47,505 nucleotides of DNA from Clostridiales bacterium (GCA_030446305.1 JASUSA010000020.1:1-47505), one strand, 5' to 3'. Positions 32,801 to 41,508 are shown, counted from the first letter of the stretch. The notes: a model not told the origin generated them from the sequence alone. A program made the numbers and translations.

Positions 32801-35143
32801 GACTATTTTATGCTGCACTTTGAGTATTATCTCGAGATGAATGCCGTTATAAAAGTTGACAAATGGCGTTATGAATTTGATGCGGACGAAGTCTTGGATG
32901 ATTTTAGAAAATACCGCTTAAAAATTATTGACTTACGCCTCGAACACAAGAAAAACCATATCATTTTTAATCAAAAGCGTGTACCGTTTGAAGAAATTAA
33001 AAACTTAAAAGATGAAACACACAATCCGTCAGAAGCAAAACTGTTACGTGATTTTATCAATGACATGATGTTTGACTTACTTGATGACCATGATTTTGTC
33101 GCGCTTGATCGCTTGATTCTCATCGATGATGAATTGAAGGCACAGTACAATACAAAGGCAATACGCATGCGGCGTGATGTTATTGATGCATCGCTGTCTG
33201 ACAATGCAATTGAACGCATTACGAATCTCATTGGCTTTTTTAAAGAACACTCACAGGAAATGCTGTGGCGCATTTATAAAGTTTTAGGCGATGAATACTT
33301 TTTTGAAGAAGATCTCTACCACGCACTGCAATATTATTTGATGGCATTGGACGTACTCGCAGAACTGGCACAGGATATCCTCCACGAATACCGCGAGACG
33401 TATATTTTATATGACGATGTCAAAATGGCGCTTAAAACGCGAATCAATAAAATCGTCGAGGCGTTTATTCAACAGCAAGAGAGCGTTGAGAGTTCAAATC
33501 TCTATGAAGAGCGCATTGAAAGTGTCGATGACTTCTTTGACTTAAACTTATACAGAATGTTGTATGACAATGAAGTCTTTACGCGAGAAATGCTGGCGAA
33601 CAATGTCTTGGCACAGGAAAACCGATTCAGCAGTCCGACGGATCTTATACAAAATCTGGGAAAAGATGAACTCAACAACTTAAAGACCATTTTAAAATTC
33701 TTTGAGCAAACGACTTTTTCAGAATTGGCAGAAATGTACTTATTTGACGAACACGATAATATTTCAGAAGTGATCGCTTCGAAGCCAAGAGAAGAGCACT
33801 TTGATATTATGAAATTGCTGAATGCGATCGGCAGCGATTCTGAAGGAATCTACGTCAATAAAATTGATAATCGAACCAATGTTCAATTGTTGACAGGTGA
33901 TCAAAAAGGCCTTATTTGTTTTCCGATTCATGAATCTGAAATTAAATTGACGACACCGGAAAATCGAAAAGAAGATTTACTGCTGGTGAAAAAGCGCGTT
34001 GTCGGATACGTCTTCATTGAGACAAAAAATGTCATCAACCATATTAATCAAAGCACCTTTAAACTGTGCAAGTCCTTTATCAGCTTAATCTACTTGATGA
34101 TTAATAATTACCATTTAAAACGCGTTTCGACGATTGATAAGCTTACCGGCGTCTTTCTGCGCAAGCATATTGAGCAGGAATTTACAAAAGAACTAAATCT
34201 GGCGAGAATGCAAAATGCGCCGCTGTCGGTCATTATGCTCGACATCGATAAATTTAAGGGTGTCAACGACAATTACGGCCATCGAAAAGGCGATGAAATT
34301 CTTTCTTCAATTGGTTCACTCATCAAGAGTTCCATTCGTAAATCAGATTATGTGGGACGATATGGCGGTGAAGAATTTGTTATTGTGTTACCGGAAACAG
34401 ATGCCGTGGATGGCTTTAACGTCGCAGAAAAGATTAGAGTGCTGGTAGAATCCAAGAAACTGTTGGGTGAAGAAATGCCGCTTACGGTGAGCTTAGGTGT
34501 CTCGACATTTCCGATTGACGGTTCAAACGAAGAGGAGCTGATTGAAAAAGCTGACCAATCCCTTTATTATTCCAAAAACAACGGTCGAAACAGAGCGACA
34601 TCATGGGATGAAAAACTCAATAAAGAGGGTCATCGCTACGATAAGCTAACGGGAATATTAACAGGAAATATATCATCTGACACGCGGAATGTCAAAGCGC
34701 TGTTGGATATTGTCAAACAGCTTGAAGAGCAAGATGACAAAAACAGCAAGATCCTCAATACCTTTATGACACTGGTCGACATCACAGAGGCAGATGAAAT
34801 CAGCTTTGTCAAATTTAACGACGATGGTGAAATCACCGAATCACTCTTCAAGAAAAAAGGCCAGAATGAGTACAGTGAAAAATTAGAGCTGAGTCCTAGG
34901 TTAATTGAGAAATACCGTCACTCAGAGAGCAGCATCAGTTTTGTTGACTGGGATGAAATTGTTTCTTATGATGAAGCAACCAATATACCAAATTGGAAAT
35001 CGTACATTATATTGGCATTTGATGAACCCATGACGAAAGGATTGCTGGCGATCTCTGTCAATATTAAAGATAAAGAATTCGATTTTGGGAATTTAAACTT
35101 TGTTGAATCTTTAAAACCTGTTTTAAGACATATATTATTCTAA
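29804..35143 (+). CDS. Giant pseudokinase-ATPase-TPR-GAF-GGDEF signalling protein
   Basis: The protein is 1779 residues with no membrane helix. Domains in order: a Ser/Thr-kinase-like domain (about 5-260) in which the catalytic loop HRD reads YKY (134-136) and the metal-binding Asn and DFG are lost, while LAPE (179-182) and the ADIYALG segment remain, so it is a pseudokinase; a STAND/AAA-type ATPase (about 280-620) with Walker A GDVGSGKT (310-317) and Walker B FVLIIDDED; a helical TPR region (about 620-1000); further helices; a GAF-like domain (about 1270-1430); a GGDEF domain with GGEEF (1521-1525) and I-site RKSD; and a C-terminal GAF-like end. TTG 29804 is taken as start since GGAGG (29794-29798) sits five bases before it. 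The layout matches large kinase-ATPase-TPR sensors, with diguanylate cyclase as output. Confidence 0.85.
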   Translation: MKIINDRYRIVDTIYKENNMVEYLVEDLKKNKMVKRLKIFDTEMSNYDFVKSFEMHFIEVATLYHENILSAYEFQTILTINGSKVNRNQFFYTYEHYDSTKIVHYDELNKSEVNQVLVQLCKAVRYLHYRGFIYKYLNFDAMILLRDHGKITLKIREFANNYVDDYFFKLGYERSNHFLAPEVLWGEVPDVTADIYALGNIFYYLYYKVDYKLKSIQNIMKSPQLTEIHKFIIRATSHIKDERHRSIDEFIAALSALILIDIDNNDEQYYDRLYDLTRIIGRDGVIRDINKVIEDKQKKNTSVNAIFVRGDVGSGKTRVLQEIQFNCKIHKVNHIFIRKHHDHSPYAIVRQIVAYLSKMDDISPLLIQKYGIELGAVVPELKQKWNLKDDESELSVLRVLNRIYNFFLEYTVNHFFVLIIDDEDALAGSERYFFDLLIHQKNQANYCIIASDYNTEKEMGYGDEFIKIIKLSSLNLEETGYLVMSTLGMNQIPYKLTHRLMLETQGVPSMTKRMIKKLWQDEVIYFDPILLRWELDRVDDSFKFQYEVSQSTEIERVMQGLTASQLKLLQQLSILKDSFNMSVILEFTGISEEEAYYFIYYMEEAKIITKKISDVEYVFAINGNDLKKAFYDMLSLEEIKALSHKAAEIYELRFINANDFNEALIDYLMDSDNFEKAARYCVIFSDYYFEKSNAHKALDLLELALNIYERLKDQAQIGKTTKRLVKQYIKVGRLERAVESIRSIEANRLMENPKDMIDIGLERATIAYYKNEVQRGIEIVDEMIEKSKTIGYVHGEFEGVRIKARCLRNSGDLDAHLLLVDEYLDKSYATNQVHFEAVFENEKGVNFLYHNQFDSSIDSFNRSLERYQSLQDEENVISLLNNFGVIYLDGFGDYYLARDYFRKAYNRASNRNYFVAIPTYLNNIGETYRIEGRYVTAIKYFEEAYQMAENVGDRNIIVLALLNMCHAYLLNENYSKTHTIINRLEHEINIIKRRDYDKFDYFMLHFEYYLEMNAVIKVDKWRYEFDADEVLDDFRKYRLKIIDLRLEHKKNHIIFNQKRVPFEEIKNLKDETHNPSEAKLLRDFINDMMFDLLDDHDFVALDRLILIDDELKAQYNTKAIRMRRDVIDASLSDNAIERITNLIGFFKEHSQEMLWRIYKVLGDEYFFEEDLYHALQYYLMALDVLAELAQDILHEYRETYILYDDVKMALKTRINKIVEAFIQQQESVESSNLYEERIESVDDFFDLNLYRMLYDNEVFTREMLANNVLAQENRFSSPTDLIQNLGKDELNNLKTILKFFEQTTFSELAEMYLFDEHDNISEVIASKPREEHFDIMKLLNAIGSDSEGIYVNKIDNRTNVQLLTGDQKGLICFPIHESEIKLTTPENRKEDLLLVKKRVVGYVFIETKNVINHINQSTFKLCKSFISLIYLMINNYHLKRVSTIDKLTGVFLRKHIEQEFTKELNLARMQNAPLSVIMLDIDKFKGVNDNYGHRKGDEILSSIGSLIKSSIRKSDYVGRYGGEEFVIVLPETDAVDGFNVAEKIRVLVESKKLLGEEMPLTVSLGVSTFPIDGSNEEELIEKADQSLYYSKNNGRNRATSWDEKLNKEGHRYDKLTGILTGNISSDTRNVKALLDIVKQLEEQDDKNSKILNTFMTLVDITEADEISFVKFNDDGEITESLFKKKGQNEYSEKLELSPRLIEKYRHSESSISFVDWDEIVSYDEATNIPNWKSYIILAFDEPMTKGLLAISVNIKDKEFDFGNLNFVESLKPVLRHILF

Positions 35144-35209
35144 TACGCTATGGCGTAAAAGATGAAAAATCGGTTCTTAATTTAAGGGCAATCAAAATGG
35201 GTATGAAAG

Positions 35210-35245
35210 AAAGGCTAGATGACCGTTAGGGCGTTTAGTCTTTTT
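35210..35245 (+). terminator. Possible terminator of the marR-GGDEF operon
   Basis: AAAGGCTA (35210-35217) can pair with TAGTCTTT (35236-35243), including one G-U pair, across an 18-base loop, followed by Ts. The long loop makes it a weak call. The rest of 35144-35349 holds nothing I recognise. Confidence 0.45.
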
Positions 35246-35349
35246 AAACGAATTAGACATTGTGCATGGTTGAAAACGAATGTTCACACTTTCAAATGAT
35301 GAAAAGGTGCATGTGCAACGACTTAGCATTAGCAATAGAAAGGGATTTT

Positions 35350-37227
35350 ATGATTTTAAATCAATTTTTACCGGTGTCAAAAGCAGATATGGACTTGCTG
35401 GGATGGGAAACATTAGATTTTGTACTCGTTTCGGCGGATGCCTACGTGGATCATCCAAGCTTTGGCCCCATTGTCATTGCGCGGACACTGCTGGATGCAG
35501 GGTACAAAGTAGGCATTATTGCTCAACCTGACTGGCGTGATGCCTCCAGCATTGAAGCATTGGGCATGCCGAGACTAGCATTTCTTATTAGCGGCGGGAA
35601 TATGGATTCCATGGTTAATCACTATTACGTCTCGAAAAAAAGAAGAAAAACGGATAGCTTTTCACCTGGAGGCGTTATGGGCAAGCGTCCGGATCGTGCA
35701 ACCATTGTCTATGCGAATCTCATTCGACAGCGCAGTAAATCAGTGCCGATTATCATTGGCGGCATTGAAGCGTCACTAAGGCGATTTGCACATTATGATT
35801 ATTGGGAAGATCGGGTTAGAAAATCTATTTTAGTTGATTCCGGTGCAGATTTGCTTATCTACGGCATGGGCGAACACCAAATTGTAGAAATTGCAGATTT
35901 TTTGAATGCCGGTATAGAAATACAATATTTGCAACATGTAGACGGCACCTGCTTTATGACGAAGGCAATAGACATGTTTACAGATGCGCTGATCTTGCCT
36001 TCTTTTGAAGACGTTTCAGCGGATAAGCGTGCCTATGCGGCTGCTTTCAAAATACAGTATGACGAGCAGGACCCCATTCGTGGCAAGCGGCTCATACAGC
36101 AGCATGGCGAACGCTATTTGGTTCAAAACCAGCCGACAATGCCGTTAACACGAGAAGAACTCGACTGGACGTTTAATCTAGGTTATATGCGCGATTATCA
36201 CCCTATGTACAAAAAAGACGGCGGTATACCGGCAATACAGGAAGTTAAAATGAGCATTATCAGTGAGCGAGGCTGCTTTGGCAGCTGCAGTTTCTGTGCG
36301 CTGGGCTTCCATCAGGGTAGAATTATAACATCGCGATCACACGAATCCATCGAAAGAGAAGCGGTTCAGATTACTGAAGACCCCGATTTTAAAGGCTATA
36401 TTCACGATGTGGGCGGGCCAACGGCCAATTTTAGAATACCGGCGTGTGAAAACCAGTTAAAGCACGGAGCCTGCAAACACCGACAGTGTCTGTATCCAGA
36501 ACCATGTGAGCATTTAAATATCGATCATACCGATTATGAATCGCTGTTAGAAAAACTTCGGGCGATTTCAAATATTAAAAAAGTTTTTGTCCGGAGCGGG
36601 ATTCGATACGATTATCTTATGCATGACAAATCAGATTCGTTTTTTTACACACTATGTGAACACCACGTGAGCGGCCAGCTTAAAGTAGCACCTGAACATA
36701 TTGACGAAACGGTTCTGGATTATATGGGCAAGCCAAGTGGTAAATTATATGGTGCTTTTGTTGAAAAATTTGAAAAAGTAAATGCAGAATTGGGTAAAGA
36801 ACAATATATCATTCCTTACTTGATGAGTTCTCATCCCGGCAGCACCTTAAAAGCGGCGATACGCCTTGCGGAGTATTTAAAAGATATCCATTACACGCCT
36901 GAACAAGTACAGGATTTTTACCCGACACCGGGAACACTGAGCACATGCATGTACTATACGGAATTAGATCCCAGAACGATGAAAAAAGTTTATGTGCCGA
37001 GAACCCCGCGTGAAAAAGCCATGCAGCGAGCACTTCTGCAATTTAAAAATCCAAAAAATTACGACCTCGTCTATGAAGCGTTAATGATTGAAAATCGAAA
37101 AGATCTCATTGGATTCGGTGAAAAAGCACTGATCCATCCAAAAGAAAGGGGACAAGGGGAAAAACATCGACACAACACACATCAGAAACATGTATCACCT
37201 GTAAAGAAGACTAAAAAAAGACGCTGA
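35350..37227 (+). CDS. YgiQ family radical SAM protein
   Basis: The 625-residue protein has the YgiQ/UPF0313 organisation: an N-terminal cobalamin-binding-like domain (ARTLLDAGYKVGIIAQPDW; FLISGGNMDSMVNHY; IIIGGIEASLRRFAHYDYW), then a radical SAM core with CFGSCSFC (C309, C313, C316) that holds the 4Fe-4S cluster, a small Cys/His-rich segment (CKHRQCLYPEPC), and VAPEHIDETVLDYMGKP. The C-terminal tail is basic. The substrate is unknown for the family. AAAGGGA before ATG 35350 fixes the start; the frame is open back to 35260 but without an RBS. hutH follows after 47 bases with its own RBS. Confidence 0.93.
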   Translation: MILNQFLPVSKADMDLLGWETLDFVLVSADAYVDHPSFGPIVIARTLLDAGYKVGIIAQPDWRDASSIEALGMPRLAFLISGGNMDSMVNHYYVSKKRRKTDSFSPGGVMGKRPDRATIVYANLIRQRSKSVPIIIGGIEASLRRFAHYDYWEDRVRKSILVDSGADLLIYGMGEHQIVEIADFLNAGIEIQYLQHVDGTCFMTKAIDMFTDALILPSFEDVSADKRAYAAAFKIQYDEQDPIRGKRLIQQHGERYLVQNQPTMPLTREELDWTFNLGYMRDYHPMYKKDGGIPAIQEVKMSIISERGCFGSCSFCALGFHQGRIITSRSHESIEREAVQITEDPDFKGYIHDVGGPTANFRIPACENQLKHGACKHRQCLYPEPCEHLNIDHTDYESLLEKLRAISNIKKVFVRSGIRYDYLMHDKSDSFFYTLCEHHVSGQLKVAPEHIDETVLDYMGKPSGKLYGAFVEKFEKVNAELGKEQYIIPYLMSSHPGSTLKAAIRLAEYLKDIHYTPEQVQDFYPTPGTLSTCMYYTELDPRTMKKVYVPRTPREKAMQRALLQFKNPKNYDLVYEALMIENRKDLIGFGEKALIHPKERGQGEKHRHNTHQKHVSPVKKTKKRR

Positions 37228-37274
37228 TTCGATACAATAATCCAAATATTTAGGATTTAGGAGGAAGCTTTCAG

Positions 37275-38798
37275 ATGATAATGCTTGATGGAAAATCATT
37301 GACAATAGAACAGGTTAAACAAGTCGCAAGAGATAAACAAACGGTTAAAATAGAGGATGATAATATCGCCTTGGTCTCTGAAACACGAGATTATGTCGAT
37401 CGACTCGTAGAAACACAGCGTGTCGTCTACGGCATTACTACGGGATTTGGAAAGTTTTCTGATGTTGTCATTTCCGGTGAAGAAGCAATTGAACTGCAGA
37501 AAAATCTTATTATATCGCATGCATGCGGTATTGGTTCGCCGCTTTCAGAAGAAATTGTGCGCGCGATTATGTTGCTTCGCGTCAATAATTTAATCAAGGG
37601 TTACAGCGGCGTACGCCCTGTGATTATTCATACGCTGGTGCAGATGTTAAATGCCGGTGTCCATCCCATTATCCCTGAAAAAGGGTCATTGGGTGCCAGT
37701 GGCGATTTAGCACCGCTGGCACATATGGTCTTGGTGATGATTGGCCTTGGCGAAGCGATCTATAGCGGTGAAAGGCTACCGGGTGCCGAGGCAATGGCCA
37801 AAGCAGGCATAGAAATCGTCTCACTTCGCGAGAAGGAGGGGCTGGCGCTTATTAACGGAACTCAGGTTATGACGGCGATTGGCTGTTTAAATTGTTATGA
37901 TGCAAAGCAGCTCATGAAACATTTGGATATTGCAGCGGCAATGACTGTTGAAGCTCTCAACGGCATTGTCGATGCCTTTGATGAACGCTTGCACCTCGTC
38001 AGGCCGCATCAGGGGCAGCTTGATACAGCCGCCAATATGAGGCGACTGTTGACCGATAGCCATTTGACGACAAAGCAAGGTGAACTTCGCGTTCAAGACG
38101 CTTATACGCTTAGATGCATTCCGCAAATTCATGGTGCCAGTAAAGATGCCATTGCATTTGTCGAATCAAAACTCCTTATTGAGATCAATGCCGTTACAGA
38201 TAACCCCATACTGTTTACAAATGATGATGTGGTTTTTTCAGGCGGTAACTTTCACGGACAGCCCATGGCGCTGCCATTTGATTATTTGGCAATTGCCATT
38301 GCAGAAATGGCAAATGTTTCGGAAAGACGTATCGAAAGACTTGTCAATCCGCAGCTCAGCGGCCTGCCGGCATTCTTGACGCCAAACGGCGGTCTTCATT
38401 CAGGATTCATGATTGCACAGTATGCGGCTGCAGCGCTTGTATCTGAGAATAAATCCGTTGCACATCCTGCCAGTGTCGATTCCATTCCGTCTTCGGCCAA
38501 TCAGGAAGATCATGTCAGCATGGGAACCATTGCGGCGCGGCATGGCAGAGATATTTTGGAAAATGCGACAAATGTCATCGGTATTGAACTGCTGGCAGCT
38601 GCTCAGGCAATTGATTTTTCCAATCATGAAAGACTCGGATTGGGAACGCGCATTGCTTACGACCGCCTGCGTGAAGACATATCGAAAATTGACAAAGATC
38701 GCGTGATGCATGTAGATTTTAACAAAATATATGATATAATTAAAACTAATGAAATAGTCATGCGCATTGAAGCTAAAATCGGTGCGTTAACCGTGTGA
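37275..38798 (+). CDS. hutH: Histidine ammonia-lyase
   Basis: The 507-residue enzyme deaminates L-histidine to urocanate. The Ala-Ser-Gly triad that cyclises to the MIO cofactor is in LGASGDLAPLAHM near residue 140. YGITTGFGKFSD near residue 55 and SIPSSANQEDHVSMGT near residue 410 complete the active site. AGGAGG (37259-37264) precedes ATG 37275. It is the first step of the pathway whose later steps (hutI, ftcD, fchA) are encoded about 17 kb upstream. hutU is not in the window. It lies between ygiQ and a DUF896 gene. Confidence 0.96.
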   Translation: MIMLDGKSLTIEQVKQVARDKQTVKIEDDNIALVSETRDYVDRLVETQRVVYGITTGFGKFSDVVISGEEAIELQKNLIISHACGIGSPLSEEIVRAIMLLRVNNLIKGYSGVRPVIIHTLVQMLNAGVHPIIPEKGSLGASGDLAPLAHMVLVMIGLGEAIYSGERLPGAEAMAKAGIEIVSLREKEGLALINGTQVMTAIGCLNCYDAKQLMKHLDIAAAMTVEALNGIVDAFDERLHLVRPHQGQLDTAANMRRLLTDSHLTTKQGELRVQDAYTLRCIPQIHGASKDAIAFVESKLLIEINAVTDNPILFTNDDVVFSGGNFHGQPMALPFDYLAIAIAEMANVSERRIERLVNPQLSGLPAFLTPNGGLHSGFMIAQYAAAALVSENKSVAHPASVDSIPSSANQEDHVSMGTIAARHGRDILENATNVIGIELLAAAQAIDFSNHERLGLGTRIAYDRLREDISKIDKDRVMHVDFNKIYDIIKTNEIVMRIEAKIGALTV

Positions 38799-38816
38799 TA
38801 AATAGAAGGTGGCAAG

Positions 38817-38993
38817 TTGTTAAATCAGGAAAAATTAGATCGTATCAGCTTTTTAGCAAATAAAAAAAAGCGTGAAGGATTAACCGAATCAGAAGCAATT
38901 GAACAAAAAGCATTGCGGGAAGAATACTTAACTGCTTTTCGAAAGAGCTTTAGAAGACAATTGGACAATATAGAGATTGTATATAAGGATTAG
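38817..38993 (+). CDS. DUF896 family small protein (YnzC-like)
   Basis: A 58-residue protein, starting at TTG 38817 after GAAGGTGG and ending at TAG 38991-38993. The sequence reads MLNQEKLDRISFLANKKKRE at its start, followed by GLTESEAIEQKALREEYL and FRKSFRRQLDNI, which is the complete DUF896 pattern (helical hairpin with basic face). B. subtilis YnzC is a member; function is not established. It starts 18 bases after the hutH stop and is probably co-transcribed with it. Confidence 0.88.
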   Translation: MLNQEKLDRISFLANKKKREGLTESEAIEQKALREEYLTAFRKSFRRQLDNIEIVYKD

Positions 38994-39021
38994 GTGCGTC
39001 TAATCCATCATCAATGAACGC

Positions 39022-39035
39022 TGTAAGCGCTAACG
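39022..39035 (+). promoter_or_regulatory. Candidate cre (CcpA) site before the cheW-like gene
   Basis: TGTAAGCGCTAACG matches the core cre pattern TGNAANCGNWNNCA except at its last base. It lies 26 bases before the ATG of the CheW-like gene, a position that would block transcription. Single-site match only. Confidence 0.35.
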
Positions 39036-39060
39036 AGAATAAATATCGGGGGGAATGGAT

Positions 39061-39507
39061 ATGGCTGATAAGCAGTATATTGTGTTTAAGTTAAATGGTG
39101 AGAAATTTGCGGCAAACATCAATCAGATTGCATCTATTACGGAATTTGCGTCCATTACCTCAATGCCAAATGCACCTGCATACGTCGAGGGACTTCTTAA
39201 TTTAAGAGGTGATATCATTCCGGTAATCAATTTGAAAAAGCGATTTAAAATGGCCTATGAAGGCATTGAGAACCAGCGTATTTTAATTGCCAGGAAGGGC
39301 GATTTGCAAATTGGTTTTCTGGTGGACGATGCATCACAGTCAATGACTGTCGGTGAAAAGAACATATTGCCGCCGCCGATGATTGCAATTCGCAAAGACA
39401 ATAAGTATATTTCAGAAGTCGCTGTTCATCAGGATGAACTTATAATCATCGTTGATCTGGAGCGTGTTTTGACAGATGATGAAATTGATGAAATAATGGA
39501 TTTATAG
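39061..39507 (+). CDS. CheW-like adaptor protein
   Basis: The 148-residue protein is a single CheW domain. QYIVFKLNGEKFAANI starts the first beta subdomain, LLNLRGDIIPVINLKKRF is the family signature, and VDDASQSMTVGEKNILPPP and IIIVDLERVLTDDEI end it. CheW couples chemoreceptors to the kinase CheA; neither cheA nor receptor genes are nearby, so it may be an isolated adaptor. ATG 39061 is seven bases after GGGGGG (39048-39053); ATG 39055 is too close to that RBS. A terminator separates it from degS. Confidence 0.92.
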   Translation: MADKQYIVFKLNGEKFAANINQIASITEFASITSMPNAPAYVEGLLNLRGDIIPVINLKKRFKMAYEGIENQRILIARKGDLQIGFLVDDASQSMTVGEKNILPPPMIAIRKDNKYISEVAVHQDELIIIVDLERVLTDDEIDEIMDL

Positions 39508-39530
39508 TGCTTATAGGTCTAATCTACCAA

Positions 39531-39563
39531 AAAAGCTCATGCTGTATTATAGCGTGGGCTTTT
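39531..39563 (+). terminator. Terminator of the cheW-like gene
   Basis: AAAAGCTCATGCT (39531-39543) pairs with AGCGTGGGCTTTT (39551-39563) with two G-U pairs, seven-base loop. Confidence 0.82.
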
Positions 39564-39564
39564 A

Positions 39565-39573
39565 TGTTATAAT
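39565..39573 (+). promoter_or_regulatory. Extended -10 promoter of degS-degU
   Basis: TG at 39565-39566, one base, then TATAAT (39568-39573). It directly abuts the preceding terminator, and no good -35 box is present, as is usual for extended -10 promoters. Confidence 0.5.
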
Positions 39574-39601
39574 ATCTTAAGTATCGTGAAGAGGTGGTCT
39601 T

Positions 39602-40756
39602 ACGAAGAGCTATATCAACTATCAGGACTTGGATGAAATCATTCATAAAACTGTCAATTCCATAGAAGACGGTAAAAAAGAGATTTTTGAAATATCGGAA
39701 AAATCAAGAAGAGAGTTTTCGAATTACACCCAAGAACTACATAATATTAAAACGAAGCTGGCGCTCACGATAAATGAAGTCGACAAGTTGGAAATACGTT
39801 CTAAAATGGCGCGCAATATGATTGCAACCATCAGTTCTCACTTTGATGAATTCACAGAAAAGGATATCAAAGAGGCCTACGAACTGGCACAAAAGGTTCA
39901 AGTGGAGTTATCGCTTAAACGAAAAGAAGAAAAAGCACTGAATGAACGCCGAAATGAGTTAGAACGACTGCTTTCCAATACACAAGATGTCATCCATAAA
40001 TCAGAAGCGCTGGAAACAAAAGTGAGTGTTGCACTTGAGTACCTCACGAGCAGTATCAGTGAACAGATTGGCGACCAAATCCTGAGAAAAGATGTCAATT
40101 ACCGTATTATTGAAGCACAGGAAAACGAAAAGAAACGTATATCCAGGGATATGCACGATGGCCCTGCGCAGTATTTGGCAAATATCATTTACAAGTCAGA
40201 ATATTTGTCAAAAATTATTGAAACCTCACCTTCAAAGGCGAGAAAAGAAATAGCAGAAATTCAAGAAGATATCCGTACGACACTTAAAGACATCCGACGT
40301 ATTATTTATGATCTTATGCCGATGTCTTTAGATGACTTGGGATTAATTCCAACCGTAAAGCGTTTAATTACGGATATTGGGGATAATAATGATATCGAAA
40401 TTGTAACGTTTATGGAGTCAAAAGAAGAAATTCTGGACAACATGATCAATTTGATGATCTTTAGAATTGTTCAAGAGAGTTTCACGAATATCCTCAAACA
40501 TGCTAATGCGAAACACGTAAAATTTTCCCTCATCATTAATCATGAAATGATTGCATTAGAGATTGAAGATGATGGTATAGGATTTGATCTTCAGAGCGCT
40601 CTGGACTCCAGAAAGGGATTTGGGCTTTATAACTTGCGCGAACGCGTCGAACTTCTGAACGGCAATTTCAATATCATTACCGGCGATCGAATGGGCACTA
40701 AAATAATCATACAAATTCCAAACAATAAAAGTGGAGGAAAGCATGGAGAAGGTTAA
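39602..40756 (+). CDS. degS: DegS-like cytoplasmic sensor histidine kinase (apparent ACG start)
   Basis: The 384-residue soluble kinase matches DegS: an N-terminal sensor coiled coil (about residues 1-165), a HisKA_3 domain with ISRDMHDGPAQYLA (phosphorylated H185), and a HATPase_c domain (ESFTNILKHANA; DDGIGFD; GFGLYNLRERV). It phosphorylates the DegU-like regulator encoded next. AGAGG (39590-39594) is correctly spaced only for the ACG at 39602, and the residues from there (YQDLDEIIHKTV) still align with the DegS N-terminus. The first standard start, TTG 39629, has no RBS. So either ACG is used or an ATG has mutated or been misread. Its 3' end overlaps degU by 14 bases. Confidence 0.85.
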   Translation, partial: TKSYINYQDLDEIIHKTVNSIEDGKKEIFEISEKSRREFSNYTQELHNIKTKLALTINEVDKLEIRSKMARNMIATISSHFDEFTEKDIKEAYELAQKVQVELSLKRKEEKALNERRNELERLLSNTQDVIHKSEALETKVSVALEYLTSSISEQIGDQILRKDVNYRIIEAQENEKKRISRDMHDGPAQYLANIIYKSEYLSKIIETSPSKARKEIAEIQEDIRTTLKDIRRIIYDLMPMSLDDLGLIPTVKRLITDIGDNNDIEIVTFMESKEEILDNMINLMIFRIVQESFTNILKHANAKHVKFSLIINHEMIALEIEDDGIGFDLQSALDSRKGFGLYNLRERVELLNGNFNIITGDRMGTKIIIQIPNNKSGGKHGEG

Positions 40757-41393
40757 ACTCGTCATTGCAGATGATCACGTACTCATCAGAGAAGGTATCA
40801 AAAAGCTTTTAGAACTCGAAGACAGTCTGGAAATTCTGGGCTTGGCAAGCGACGGAAATGAAGCCATTGAATTGGTTGAGACATTGAAACCGGATGTAAT
40901 CTTATTGGATATTAATATGCCGCATTTAAGCGGAATAGAAGCTTTAAAAATTATAAAAAATGAATATCCGACGACGAAAGTCATCATGCTGACGATTCAT
41001 GAAGACGCAGAATATCTGATAGAAACCGTAAACATTGGTGCTGAAGGCTATGTCTTAAAGGATGCCGATGTATCATCTCTCGTAAAGGCCATTTTAAAAG
41101 TCAACAGCGGTGATATCTATATCCATCCGACACTGTCGGGCATCTTAATAAAGGAATATAAGAAAAAGGATCAGCAGCAGGAAGAGATTAATAATTCTTC
41201 ATTGACCCGAAGAGAATACGAAGTCATTAAGCTCATATCAAAAGGTTACAACAATAAGGAAATTGCAACAGAGCTCTTTATCAGCGAAAAAACTGTTAAG
41301 AATCACGTTTCAAATATTTTCAAAAAAATAAAAGTGACGGATCGGACGCAAGCGGCGCTCTATGCGATTAAAAACAATATTTCTAAATTATAG
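40743..41393 (+). CDS. degU: DegU-like response regulator (NarL/LuxR family)
   Basis: The 216-residue protein has a receiver domain (1-120) with the acidic pocket IADDH, phospho-acceptor D56 (VILLDINMP), LTIHED and YVLKDAD, and a LuxR-type DNA-binding domain (about 148-210; LTRREYEVIKLISKGYNNKE and EKTVKNHVSNIFKKI). It pairs with the overlapping degS gene. ATG 40743 follows GGAGGA; the frame extends upstream to 40731 but that start lacks an RBS. DegS-DegU controls exoenzymes, motility and biofilm traits in Bacillus; the targets here are unknown. Confidence 0.92.
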   Translation: MEKVKLVIADDHVLIREGIKKLLELEDSLEILGLASDGNEAIELVETLKPDVILLDINMPHLSGIEALKIIKNEYPTTKVIMLTIHEDAEYLIETVNIGAEGYVLKDADVSSLVKAILKVNSGDIYIHPTLSGILIKEYKKKDQQQEEINNSSLTRREYEVIKLISKGYNNKEIATELFISEKTVKNHVSNIFKKIKVTDRTQAALYAIKNNISKL

Positions 41394-41457
41394 CACGGTA
41401 AATGAAGATTACGTTATTTGAATGGTGTTATTGAAATGATGTTTTTAAAATAAGTGG

Positions 41458-41490
41458 AAAAAGGCAGTCATTATTGGCTGTCTTTTATTT
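41458..41490 (+). terminator. Terminator of degS-degU
   Basis: AAAAAGGCAG (41458-41467) pairs with CTGTCTTTT (41478-41486, one G-U pair) and ends in a T-rich tail. Confidence 0.7.
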
Positions 41491-41508
41491 TACATTTTGT
41501 TTAATAAT

